Assembly (NCBI GenBank): GCA_964356295.1
Contig: CAYHHE010000022.1
Coordinates: forward strand, 1-36,883
Length of the DNA stretch: 36,883 bases
Reading direction: 5' to 3'
Source: CAVQGZ01 sp964356295
Lineage (GTDB): Bacteria > Actinomycetota > Actinomycetes > Jiangellales > Jiangellaceae
The notes under the pieces were generated by a model that saw only the letters and a list, made by a program, of their open reading frames with translations, was not told the origin of the DNA and searched no databases. Below are positions 14,997-21,945 of the stretch, in pieces. Numbering within the stretch: position 1 is the first letter of the stretch; the number at the start of each line of letters is the position of its first letter. Made by a program: the position numbers and the translations under genes.

Positions 14997-15060
14997 CGGA
15001 ACGAGGGTAGGCGAGCGCGCCACGCCACCTGTGCTGCAGGTGTCGCCGTACCCTTGAGGG
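14997..15060. promoter_or_regulatory. Divergent crtE/metF promoter with shared dyad
   Basis: Only 64 bases separate two divergent GTG starts. On the plus strand TACCCT (15049-15054) is six bases before metF. On the minus strand TACCCT (15009-15004) is seven bases before crtE. Both predict leaderless mRNAs. Midway lies the dyad CACCTG-TGCTG-CAGGTG (15026-15042), placed where both -35 elements would fall at a 17-base spacing. A repressor or activator binding there could control both genes at once. The -10 boxes are clear; the operator role is inference. Confidence 0.6.
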
Positions 15061-15966
15061 GTGCCTTCCCGACAGACCGCGAACCGCGCCCCCGCGCGAA
15101 GGGTGAGCATTCGCGAACGGCTGGCCCAACCCGGCCCCACGTTCTCCTTCGAGTTCTTCCCGCCCAAGACCGATGCGGGTGAGCAGGCGTTGTGGCAGGC
15201 GATCCGGGAGCTGGAGCCGCTGCGACCCGGGTTCGTCTCGGTGACCTACGGGGCTGGTGGCTCCACTCGCGACCGCACGGTGCGGTTGACGCGCAGGATC
15301 GCCGAGGAGACCACGCTCACCCCGATGGCACACCTGACCTGCGTCGGCAGCAGCCGAGCCGAGCTGGCCTCGGTCCTCGGGCAGTACGCCGATGCGGGGA
15401 TCCACAGCGTGCTCGCGCTGCGGGGCGACCCGCCCGGGGCACCCGGCGCGTCCTTCACCGCGCACCCGGAGGGCCTGCGCTACGCCAGCGAGCTCGTCGA
15501 GCTGGTCCGGTCCCTGGGTGCCTTCGAGGTGGGGGTCGCTGCTTTCCCTGAGGGTCATCCCGAGGCTGCTGACCTCGACCACGATGCCCGGGTGCTCATG
15601 GCGAAGGCGGACGCCGGTGCCGACTTCGCGATCACGCAGTTCTTCTTCCAGGCCGAGGACTACCTCCGGCTGGTCGAGCGGGTCCGTGGGCTCGGCTGCG
15701 ACCTGCCGATCGTTCCCGGGATCATGCCGGTGACGAACGTGTCGCAGATCCGCCGGTTCGCCGAGCTGTCGGGCGCCGCGTTCCCGGCCGATCTTGCCCA
15801 GAGGCTCCAGGCGGTGGCGGACGACCCGGCGGCGGTGCGGGCCATCGGTGTCGAGGTGGCCACCGCGCTCGCCGTGCGTCTGCTCGCCGAGGGCGCCCCG
15901 GGGCTGCACTTCTACACGCTCAACCGGTCGACTGCCACGCGCGAGGTTCACGCCGCACTCACCTGA
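15061..15966 (+). CDS. metF: 5,10-Methylenetetrahydrofolate reductase
   Basis: A 301-residue flavoprotein that reduces 5,10-methylene- to 5-methyltetrahydrofolate for methionine synthesis. FSFEFFPPK (28-36) carries Glu31, equivalent to the catalytic Glu28 of E. coli MetF. VTYGAGGSTRDRT, HLTCVGSSRAEL, LALRGDPP and ITQFFFQAEDYLR are all family signatures of the TIM-barrel active site. Length fits. The GTG at 15061 is six bases after a TACCCT box and needs no Shine-Dalgarno; a GTG at 15103 is a less likely alternative. The SIMPL gene follows after nine bases, so they probably share a transcript. Confidence 0.93.
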   Translation: MPSRQTANRAPARRVSIRERLAQPGPTFSFEFFPPKTDAGEQALWQAIRELEPLRPGFVSVTYGAGGSTRDRTVRLTRRIAEETTLTPMAHLTCVGSSRAELASVLGQYADAGIHSVLALRGDPPGAPGASFTAHPEGLRYASELVELVRSLGAFEVGVAAFPEGHPEAADLDHDARVLMAKADAGADFAITQFFFQAEDYLRLVERVRGLGCDLPIVPGIMPVTNVSQIRRFAELSGAAFPADLAQRLQAVADDPAAVRAIGVEVATALAVRLLAEGAPGLHFYTLNRSTATREVHAALT

Positions 15967-15975
15967 GGGGGTCGG

Positions 15976-16611
15976 ATGACGACGGTCGAGAGCGTCACGG
16001 TGACCGGCCGAGGCGCCGTGCGCACCAGCCCGGACACCCTCGCAGCCGAACTCATGGTTGCCGCGCACGATCTGTCCGTCGAGGCCGCGCTGGGTACCGC
16101 CAACGCGGCCATGCAGGCGATGCAGCAGGCGCTGCTGGAGGCAGGGGTGCCGGCCGGCGACATCGCGACCAGCAGCCTGGCCATCCGACCGGACTACGAC
16201 CACCAGGGCCGGGTGCTGCGCAGCCACGAGGTCGTCCACGGGCTGACGGTGACGCTGCGTGACCTCACCGGAGCCGGGCGGCTCCTCGCGGCGGCGATCA
16301 CTGCCGGTGGGGACAGCGCTAGGGTCGACGGGATCCGGCTGGGGCGCGACGATGACGAGGCGGCGCTGGCCGCAGCCCGCGAAGCCGCGATCGCGGACGC
16401 GCGCCTTCGTGCGCTCACCTACGCCACTGCCGCGGGTCGCCGGCTCGGACGCGTGCTGCGCATCAGCGAGGGCGCCGGCAACGAGCCCTCCCCGGTGCGG
16501 GGCCGCATGATGGCGGCGCAGGCCGTCGGTGAGGTCCCGCTGCAGACCGGGACCTACGAGGTCAGTGCTGTCGTGGTCGTGGAGTGGGAGCTGGCCCCCG
16601 GCGGTGGGTGA
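15976..16611 (+). CDS. SIMPL-domain (DUF541) protein
   Basis: A 211-residue protein of the SIMPL/DUF541 family. It shows VTVTGRGAVRTSPDTLAAEL at residues 8-27, the conserved G-x-G-x-V-x-x-x-P-D opening strand, then DIATSSLAIRPDYD and a helix of AREAAIADARLRALTYA with GRRLGRVLRISEG, all standard for the family. No signal peptide or membrane segment is visible, unlike many members that are periplasmic, so it appears cytosolic. The molecular function of SIMPL proteins is not established. It starts nine bases after metF and its end overlaps or abuts the next gene, forming a metF-SIMPL-phosphotransferase string. Confidence 0.8.
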   Translation: MTTVESVTVTGRGAVRTSPDTLAAELMVAAHDLSVEAALGTANAAMQAMQQALLEAGVPAGDIATSSLAIRPDYDHQGRVLRSHEVVHGLTVTLRDLTGAGRLLAAAITAGGDSARVDGIRLGRDDDEAALAAAREAAIADARLRALTYATAAGRRLGRVLRISEGAGNEPSPVRGRMMAAQAVGEVPLQTGTYEVSAVVVVEWELAPGGG

Positions 16612-16616
16612 TCGAC

Positions 16617-17294
16617 ATGGCTGAACGCGCCCAGGTGCTCGACCTCAGCGGCTACCTGGAGCGATGGTCGGCGCTGCACGGCTACGACCCGTCCGACTCG
16701 ACCCTCATCCGGACCTGGCTGACCCTGTCCTACACCCTGGGTCGGCCGTTCGCGGTGCTTCGGGTGCCACCCGATCTGGTCACCCTGATCGGTGGCGCGG
16801 TGTCGGCGGTCGTCGTGTGGCTGTGCTCCCTCGGCGGGCGATGGCTGGTGGTCGCCGCGTTCGTGGTGGCCCTCAGTGGGGTGCTGGACAGCCTGGACGG
16901 TGCGGTCGCCGTGATCTCCGGGCGCACCACCCGGTGGGGGTACGTGCTGGACTCCCTGGTGGACCGGGTCTCCGACGCGCTCTACCTGGTCGCCTTCTGG
17001 GTGGTCGGTGCGCCGGGGTGGCTGTGTGTGCTGGGGGGTGCGCTGATGGGGCTGCACGAGTACGCCAGGGCACGCGCCGGCAACGCCGGCATGGGTGAGA
17101 TCGGCGTGATCACCGTATGGGAGCGTCCGACGCGCATCATCTTGACCGCGTTGGTCCTGCTCGCCGGCGGCATCCACCAGGCCGACGCGAAGGCGTTGGT
17201 GACCGGTGGGGCGGCTGCCTGGGTGGTGCTCGGCGTGGTGGGGCTGATCCAGCTGCTCGTGGTCGTTCGCCGCCGTCTGAGCGCGCCGCAGTAG
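16617..17294 (+). CDS. CDP-alcohol phosphatidyltransferase family protein
   Basis: A 225-residue membrane enzyme with about five to six hydrophobic helices. It carries the CDP-OH-P motif: Asp91, Asp94-Gly95, Ala98, Gly108, Asp112 and Asp116, the residues that bind the two metal ions and the CDP-lipid. The arginine that normally follows the alanine is valine here (DGAVAV). The family transfers a phosphatidyl group from CDP-diacylglycerol to an alcohol such as inositol phosphate, glycerol phosphate or another polyol; the acceptor cannot be predicted. A GTG at 16608 overlapping the SIMPL stop (GTGA) is an equally possible start three codons earlier. It ends nine bases before the convergent desaturase gene. 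Confidence 0.82.
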   Translation: MAERAQVLDLSGYLERWSALHGYDPSDSTLIRTWLTLSYTLGRPFAVLRVPPDLVTLIGGAVSAVVVWLCSLGGRWLVVAAFVVALSGVLDSLDGAVAVISGRTTRWGYVLDSLVDRVSDALYLVAFWVVGAPGWLCVLGGALMGLHEYARARAGNAGMGEIGVITVWERPTRIILTALVLLAGGIHQADAKALVTGGAAAWVVLGVVGLIQLLVVVRRRLSAPQ

Positions 17295-17303
17295 TTTGCT
17301 GAG

Positions 17304-18818
17304 TCAGGCGTCACCGATGAGGTCGGCAGTGATCTGCGCGGACAGCCCGACCAGCGGCAGCCCCCCGCCCGGGTGCGCGGATCCCCCGACGAGGAACAGC
17401 CCCGGGATCGGTGAGCGGTTGGCCGGACGCAGGAACGCCGCACGCTGCCCGTTGGAGGACGTGCCGTAGATCGCGCCGCCGGGGGCGCCGGTCTCGCGCT
17501 CGAGGTCGGCCGGGGTGCGCACGACGCGCCAGAGCAGGCGATCCCGGACCTCCACGCCGCGTCGTGCCATGACCGCCAGAACCTGGTCGGCGTACCGCTC
17601 GGCGACCCCGTCGGCGGTCCAGTCGATCGCGCCGGGCTGGTGCCGCGGGTCGAGCGGGTCGCGCTGGCGTGGGGCGTTGACCAGGACGAACCACGCCTCC
17701 CCGTCGTCCGGACGCATCTGCGGGTCGTCGGGGTTGCAGATGTAGACCGCAGGGTCCGGGACGGCTCGCGCGGGCCGACGTGAGGTCCCGAACAGCGAGT
17801 CGAACTCGTCGTCGTAGTCGGCGGGGAACAGCACGGTGTGGTGCGCCATGCCAGGGGTGCGCCCGCGGACGGCCAGCAGCAGGCTGACGCCGGAGAACGA
17901 CAGCCCCGCCTTGCCGATCGCGCCCACGACCTGCGCGGCGGCCCGGTGCCGGACGAGCTGTCCGTACAGGTGGTGAGCGTCGCAGTTGGCCACGACCACG
18001 TCGGCGGGGACGGTCTCGCCGTCCTCGAGACGGACGCCGGCGGCCCTGCCGTTCTCGAGCAGCACCTCGGTGACCGGTGCGTTGGTGCGCAGCGTGGCTC
18101 CGCGCAGCTCGACCCGGTCGGCCAGCGCCTCGCCGAGCCGGCGCAGCCCGCCAGGGACGTGCCAGGCTCCGAAGGTCTGCTCCACGTACGGGATGGTCGA
18201 CAGCACGCCGGGGGCTCGGCGGGGGTCCGAACCGGAGTACGTGGCGTAGCGCTCGAGCATCATCTGAAGGTGCGGGTCACGCAGGTACTGGCGGCCGATG
18301 CCGCGCAGGGTCTGCCACGGCGCGACCGCCCGGACGTGGTCGAGGTTGCGCGCGAGCCGAGCCAGGGTGCGCGCTCCCTCGATCGGCGCCTCCAGGAACG
18401 GCCCGCGGGTGATCTCCCAGATGAGGCCGGCCCGCTCGAGCATGGCCGCCCACTGGTCGCCGGCCCCGTCGCCGAAGGCGACGTCCAGTGCCCGGCGGGT
18501 ACCTGCGCGGGAGGCGTTGGGCAGCCTGACCTCGGCACCGTCGGCGAACCGGTAGTGGAACGCGGGGTCGACGGGCACGAGGTCGAGCTCCCGCTCGAGC
18601 GGGCGCCCGGACTTGCGGAACGTGTCGCGATACACCGCCGGCAGCGTGAGCAGCGACGGCCCGGTGTCGAAGACGAAGCCGTCGCGCGCGTAGCGGCCGA
18701 GCTTGCCTCCGATGGTGCCGGCCTTCTCGAGCACGCTGACCTGGTGACCCCGTTTGGCCAGCCGTGCCGACACGGCCAGACCACCCATCCCGGCGCCGAT
18801 CACCACCACGCGAGCCAT
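17304..18818 (-). CDS. CrtI-family carotenoid desaturase (CrtD-like)
   Basis: A 504-residue FAD enzyme of the CrtI/CrtD/CrtN group. The FAD fold is VVVIGAGMGGLAVSARLAKRGH (3-24) and the C-terminal signature is LFLVGGSAHPGGGLPLVGLSAQ. FDTGPSLLTLP near residue 54 matches the family. Because a clear CrtI already lies at 12382-13875, and because this one follows cruF and a glycosyltransferase, the best guess is a 3',4'-desaturase acting on 1'-hydroxylated ends (CrtD). A ketolase-like role (CrtO type) is an alternative. It starts at the ATG at 18818, 30 bases after the glycosyltransferase. A TACCCT box (18834-18829) ten bases upstream may give it an extra promoter. Confidence 0.82.
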   Translation of the reverse strand: MARVVVIGAGMGGLAVSARLAKRGHQVSVLEKAGTIGGKLGRYARDGFVFDTGPSLLTLPAVYRDTFRKSGRPLERELDLVPVDPAFHYRFADGAEVRLPNASRAGTRRALDVAFGDGAGDQWAAMLERAGLIWEITRGPFLEAPIEGARTLARLARNLDHVRAVAPWQTLRGIGRQYLRDPHLQMMLERYATYSGSDPRRAPGVLSTIPYVEQTFGAWHVPGGLRRLGEALADRVELRGATLRTNAPVTEVLLENGRAAGVRLEDGETVPADVVVANCDAHHLYGQLVRHRAAAQVVGAIGKAGLSFSGVSLLLAVRGRTPGMAHHTVLFPADYDDEFDSLFGTSRRPARAVPDPAVYICNPDDPQMRPDDGEAWFVLVNAPRQRDPLDPRHQPGAIDWTADGVAERYADQVLAVMARRGVEVRDRLLWRVVRTPADLERETGAPGGAIYGTSSNGQRAAFLRPANRSPIPGLFLVGGSAHPGGGLPLVGLSAQITADLIGDA

Positions 18819-18848
18819 CTCGGGGCCGAGGGTACGGACCTCGGGCGC

Positions 18849-19976
18849 TCAGCGGACGGGGCGCCCCTTCCAGGTCAGCGCACCGGCTCGACGACGACGC
18901 CACGACCGTGCGACCAGGTAGCCCAGCAGCACGATGGACACCGGATGGGCCAGCACGTCGGGCAGCACCGGCTGGCCGGTGGTGCGGGCGACCAGCGTGC
19001 GCCCGACCACGCCCGCGCCGTAGCCGACCCAGCCCACCGGCGACCCGACCAGCAGCGCCGAGGCCAGCGGGGCCACGTAGGCCAGTCCGAGCACTCCTGT
19101 CACGGCAGCGGACCCAGCGGGCCCGCCGAACGCGCTCCACAAGGACTTCGTGTAGCCCTCCACCAGGTCCTCCCACGAGTCGTACATCCGGCAGGCGGAG
19201 TGCGTGGACCCGTCCGCGGCGACACCGCGTCCCCCGGCGCGCTTGACCGCCCGCAGCAGCTCGACGTCGTCCAGCACCGCCTGCGCGACCGCGGTGTGGC
19301 CCCCGACGGCCTGATAGGCCAGCCGGTCGACGACGAAGAACTGCCCGGTCGCGGCGGCCAGTGACGGGCGCGCGGACCGCTCGGCGATGCCCAGCGGCAG
19401 CGTCGTCAGCCATGACCACTCGATCAGCGGCTGGACGAGGCGGGGTCCGAGGCCGTCGGCCAGCTGGCGGGGGTAGGGCGAGATCACGTCCAGGCCGCTG
19501 GTGCGAAGCAGCCGCACGGCAGCGGCCACGGCGTGCGGGGCGAACGTCACGTCGGCGTCGGTGAAGCACAGCACCGACCCGCTGGCCTGCTGCGCAAGCT
19601 GGTGGCAGGCGTGCGGCTTGCCCAGCCACCCGTCCGGGAGCGGCGCGCCGGTCAGCACCCGCAGCCGCCGGTCTCCCTCGGCCAGGTCACGGACGAGGTC
19701 GGCGGTCCCGTCGGTGGACCCGTCGTCCAGCACGAGGACCTCCAGGGCGGGCAGGCCCTGCTGGGCCAGCAGCGAGACGACGGTGGGTGTGATCCGATGG
19801 GCCTCGTTACGTGCCGGCACGAGCACCGAGACGCGTTCGTCGACGGCGCCGGGGTTGGCGGGCAGGCGGCGGACGCGGCGCACGTTGACCGCCGTGTGCG
19901 CGGTGAGGCCCAGCGCGAGGATCGTGCCGAGGACACCGGCGAGTCGCAGTGCTGCCGCCGCCCGCCAGTGGGTCAT
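18849..19976 (-). CDS. Family 2 glycosyltransferase, probably carotenoid glycosyltransferase
   Basis: A 375-residue membrane-associated GT-A enzyme. VSVLVPARNEAHRI (about 49-62) starts the nucleotide-sugar fold, VLVLDDGSTDGT binds the sugar nucleotide, CFTDADVTF is the DxD metal site and VLDDVELLRAVKRAGGR holds the acidic catalytic region. One hydrophobic segment at the N-terminus and two to three at the C-terminus anchor it. The ATG at 19976 overlaps the cruF stop as ATGA, so the pair is translationally coupled. This context resembles cyanobacterial cruF-cruG, where CruG glycosylates the hydroxyl added by CruF, and that is the function I infer. The donor sugar is unknown. Confidence 0.8.
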   Translation of the reverse strand: MTHWRAAAALRLAGVLGTILALGLTAHTAVNVRRVRRLPANPGAVDERVSVLVPARNEAHRITPTVVSLLAQQGLPALEVLVLDDGSTDGTADLVRDLAEGDRRLRVLTGAPLPDGWLGKPHACHQLAQQASGSVLCFTDADVTFAPHAVAAAVRLLRTSGLDVISPYPRQLADGLGPRLVQPLIEWSWLTTLPLGIAERSARPSLAAATGQFFVVDRLAYQAVGGHTAVAQAVLDDVELLRAVKRAGGRGVAADGSTHSACRMYDSWEDLVEGYTKSLWSAFGGPAGSAAVTGVLGLAYVAPLASALLVGSPVGWVGYGAGVVGRTLVARTTGQPVLPDVLAHPVSIVLLGYLVARSWRRRRAGALTWKGRPVR

Positions 19977-20857
19977 GACCCAGTCGCGTCGGGGTGCGCA
20001 GCGACCGCGGCGGCTGAGCGCAGGTCGCCGAGCAGCAGCCGCAGGTACGGGAGGACGGTCAGTCCCATGAGGACGGCCAGCCAGGCTGCCGCGGCGGGAC
20101 GGCCCAGGAAGACCGCGTTGGCCAGCACCGAGGACAGGTAGGTCCAGGTGAGCACCGCAGCCGGGACGAGGTCGGCGGGCAGCCGTCCGGGGTCGGGCAG
20201 CGCCTGGGTCCGCCCGACGACGTGGCTGATGAGCCGGATGGCCAGCATCATGACGATCGCGGTGCCCAGCCATCCGGCGTAGTTGGACAACGGGATGCCC
20301 GGGATGCCGGGCAGGGCTGGAGTGGGGTCGTCCCAGGTCCAGTAGCCGGCCTCGACCATCTGCGGGTCGACGAACAGGTCCCAGGCGGCCAGCGTCCACG
20401 CCCCGGCCAGCCAGCCCCACCGGCCTCCGCCGAGCGCCTGGCCGGCGAGGTAGGACGGGTAGGCCATCCACAGCCAGGCCAGCGGGATGAGCAGCGGCAC
20501 GTCGGCCACCTCGGCCCCGAGGGTGCCGGTGTAGGAGTAGGCGCCGAACGGGACCCCGGTGGCTGTGCCCACCGCCTCGACGACCAGCGCCAGTCCGGCG
20601 ACGGCGACGGCCATGGCCGCGCCCCAGCGCGCCCCTCGCACGGCGACGGCGTGGACGACGCCGGCACCGGCGAACACCACGACAGAGGCGAGGGTGGCCA
20701 GCCGTCGCGGCTCGTCGGGGACCAGGACGTAGGCGATCTGCAGCAGCACACCGGAGGCGGCCAGGGCGGCTGCTGCCCGCAGCGTCCACATGGTTGCGGT
20801 GGGCCGGGGCCCGGGGGAGGCGGCGGTCGGGTCGAGCGTCGCGTCCCGTCCTGCCAC
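19973..20857 (-). CDS. cruF: CruF-family carotenoid 1',2'-hydratase
   Basis: A 294-residue polytopic membrane protein of the COG2324 carotenoid family, with about seven to eight helices. Diagnostic segments are GVPFGAYSYTGTLG, VPLLIPLAWLWMAYPSYL, AAWDLFVDPQMVEAGYWTW and IPLSNYAGWL; the acidic/aromatic pattern DPxMV...W.W and NYxGW is typical for CruF and the related bisanhydrobacterioruberin hydratases. CruF adds water to the psi end of gamma-carotene or lycopene. The frame runs on to 21244, across the neighbouring gene. The GTG at 20857 is seven bases after a TACAGT box; a GTG at 20866 and the ATG at 20791 are alternatives. It heads a cruF-glycosyltransferase-desaturase unit. Confidence 0.86.
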   Translation of the reverse strand: MAGRDATLDPTAASPGPRPTATMWTLRAAAALAASGVLLQIAYVLVPDEPRRLATLASVVVFAGAGVVHAVAVRGARWGAAMAVAVAGLALVVEAVGTATGVPFGAYSYTGTLGAEVADVPLLIPLAWLWMAYPSYLAGQALGGGRWGWLAGAWTLAAWDLFVDPQMVEAGYWTWDDPTPALPGIPGIPLSNYAGWLGTAIVMMLAIRLISHVVGRTQALPDPGRLPADLVPAAVLTWTYLSSVLANAVFLGRPAAAAWLAVLMGLTVLPYLRLLLGDLRSAAAVAAHPDATGS

Positions 20858-20864
20858 GGCAGCC

Positions 20865-20870
20865 ACTGTA
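20865..20870 (-). promoter_or_regulatory. -10 box for leaderless cruF mRNA
   Basis: On the minus strand TACAGT is followed by seven bases and the GTG at 20857. There is no Shine-Dalgarno. The box lies in the 35-base gap after the YbaK-like gene, so the carotenoid unit can be started independently of that gene. No clear -35 is visible. Confidence 0.5.
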
Positions 20871-20892
20871 GAGATCGCGAGCCGCAGCGCCG

Positions 20893-21369
20893 TCACGCCC
20901 CGACGTCGGCTGGAGTACCGCCGGTCAGGCGCAGGAGCTCGTCGAACGTCGTCGGGAACACCGTGGCGGGGTGGCCGGCGGCTGCCCAGACTGTCGCGTG
21001 GTCGGCGAGCCAGGTGTCGACCAGGGTCGGGATCGGACGCGGGTGCCCGACGGGCGCGACCCCACCGATGGGCTGCCCGGTGTGCTCCCTCACGAACGAG
21101 GCGCCGGCGCGGCGGACGATCGCGCAACCCAGGAGGGAGGCGACCAGGTCGGTGTCCACCTGATGGGCGCCGCTGGTGAGCACCAGCACGGGGGCGTCGT
21201 CGGCGTCGAAGACCAGGCTGTTGGCGATGGCCCCCACCGAGCACCCGAGCGCAGCGGCCGCGGCGGTGGCCGTCCGGACCGGTCCCGGCAGGGCGACGAC
21301 CTGTCCGCTCACCCCGGCTGCGGCAAGGACCGCGGTGACCGTCGTGACGTTGCGATGATCGTGCGGCAC
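20893..21369 (-). CDS. YbaK/ProX-type aminoacyl-tRNA deacylase-like protein
   Basis: A 158-residue single-domain protein of the YbaK/prolyl-tRNA editing family. ANSLVFDADDAPVLVLTSGAHQVD (about 49-72) contains the conserved strand-turn and the Ser/Gly/His active-site strip. PIGGVAPVGHPRPIPTLVD (about 101-119) is the family's GGVxPxGH loop. These enzymes deacylate mischarged tRNAs such as Cys-tRNA(Pro) or Ala-tRNA(Pro); free-standing actinobacterial members are mostly untested. The open frame extends to 21528, but GTG at 21369 follows TACGCT by six bases and gives normal length. It is divergent from the SOS operon. Confidence 0.85.
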   Translation of the reverse strand: MPHDHRNVTTVTAVLAAAGVSGQVVALPGPVRTATAAAAALGCSVGAIANSLVFDADDAPVLVLTSGAHQVDTDLVASLLGCAIVRRAGASFVREHTGQPIGGVAPVGHPRPIPTLVDTWLADHATVWAAAGHPATVFPTTFDELLRLTGGTPADVGA

Positions 21370-21375
21370 GACGCC

Positions 21376-21381
21376 AGCGTA
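21376..21381 (-). promoter_or_regulatory. -10 box for leaderless YbaK-like mRNA
   Basis: On the minus strand TACGCT is followed by six bases and the GTG at 21369. The hexamer and spacing are identical to those before the DAHP synthase gene. A leaderless transcript is predicted. Confidence 0.5.
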
Positions 21382-21435
21382 GGTGTGCACAGGTGGGGGA
21401 TGAGGGGTTGACGGCCCGGCGGGAGAGCGCTTAAC

Positions 21436-21464
21436 TTGACCTGTTCGAACACGTGTTCGAACGT
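21436..21464 (+). promoter_or_regulatory. SOS promoter with perfect 20-bp LexA palindrome
   Basis: A perfect palindrome occupies 21443-21462: GTTCGAAC, ACGT, GTTCGAAC. It contains the actinobacterial/Gram-positive LexA core CGAAC-N4-GTTCG. TTGACC (21436-21441) is a good -35, and at 17 bases the -10 would be GAACGT (21459-21464), so LexA would cover the spacer and the -10. This places the four-gene operon DUF6504-HEPN-dnaE2-dinB under DNA-damage control. LexA itself is not in the window. Confidence 0.9.
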
Positions 21465-21506
21465 GGCTCCGGTGGTGTCGCGACCACCGGTGTGCAGGCC
21501 TCGTCG

Positions 21507-21530
21507 GGGTGCGGACTCGACCCCGCACCC
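21507..21530 (+). other. Hairpin in the 5' untranslated leader of the SOS operon
   Basis: GGGTGCGG (21507-21514) can pair perfectly with CCGCACCC (21523-21530) across an eight-base loop. It lies in the approximately 120-base leader between the SOS promoter and the first start codon at 21592. No U-run follows. It could affect transcript stability or be incidental in GC-rich DNA. Confidence 0.4.
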
Positions 21531-21591
21531 GGACGGGGTGTCTTCCCCCTGCGTGACCGTTCGACGACGCCTGCGGTGAAGGGACTCAGCC

Positions 21592-21885
21592 ATGCGCCAC
21601 TACGCCGAGCCGGTCGAGGTCCGACCCGGCCGAGTGGGGGGCATCGAGGGCCCGGAGCAGTTCCTGTGGCGTCGGCGGCTCTACCTGGTCCGGGACGTCC
21701 TGGCCTACTGGGTGGAGTCCGGCAGCTGGTGGCGCGCCGGTGGCGCGGGCTTCCCCGAGCGGCAGGTGTGGCGGGTCGAGGCCGGACGAGGACAGGGCCA
21801 GGGCCGGGTGATCGTCGACCTGGCGCTCGAGCCCGAGCCCGAGCCCGGGGCCGGCCGTTGGCTGCTGCTGCGCACCTATGACTGA
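21592..21885 (+). CDS. DUF6504-like small protein, first gene of SOS operon
   Basis: A 97-residue protein rich in Trp, Arg and Tyr, resembling the DUF6504 family that lies before dnaE2-type genes in many actinobacteria. Visible blocks are RVGGIEGPEQFLWRRRLYLVRDVLAYWVE (split by positively charged turns), then FPERQVWRVEA and a terminal strand GRWLLLRTYD after an EPEPEPG linker. It looks like a small beta-rich domain with no membrane segment or known catalytic motif. GAAGGG lies eight bases before the ATG. Its function is unknown, but placement after the LexA box and before a translesion polymerase suggests a helper role in DNA repair. Confidence 0.75.
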   Translation: MRHYAEPVEVRPGRVGGIEGPEQFLWRRRLYLVRDVLAYWVESGSWWRAGGAGFPERQVWRVEAGRGQGQGRVIVDLALEPEPEPGAGRWLLLRTYD

Positions 21886-21945
21886 GATCGGCTGACGAGC
21901 GACACGAGCGATCGACACCGAACGATCGACGACGAAGGAGGACAG

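Noticed and set aside
14107..16239. A 710-codon minus-strand frame across crtE and metF
   Set aside because: It crosses two well-supported genes in other frames and shows no domain of its own.
17304..20857. A C50 carotenoid branch (crtEb with crtYe/crtYf)
   Set aside because: No UbiA-like prenyltransferase (CrtEb) is present; the membrane protein at 19973-20857 has CruF-family motifs instead.
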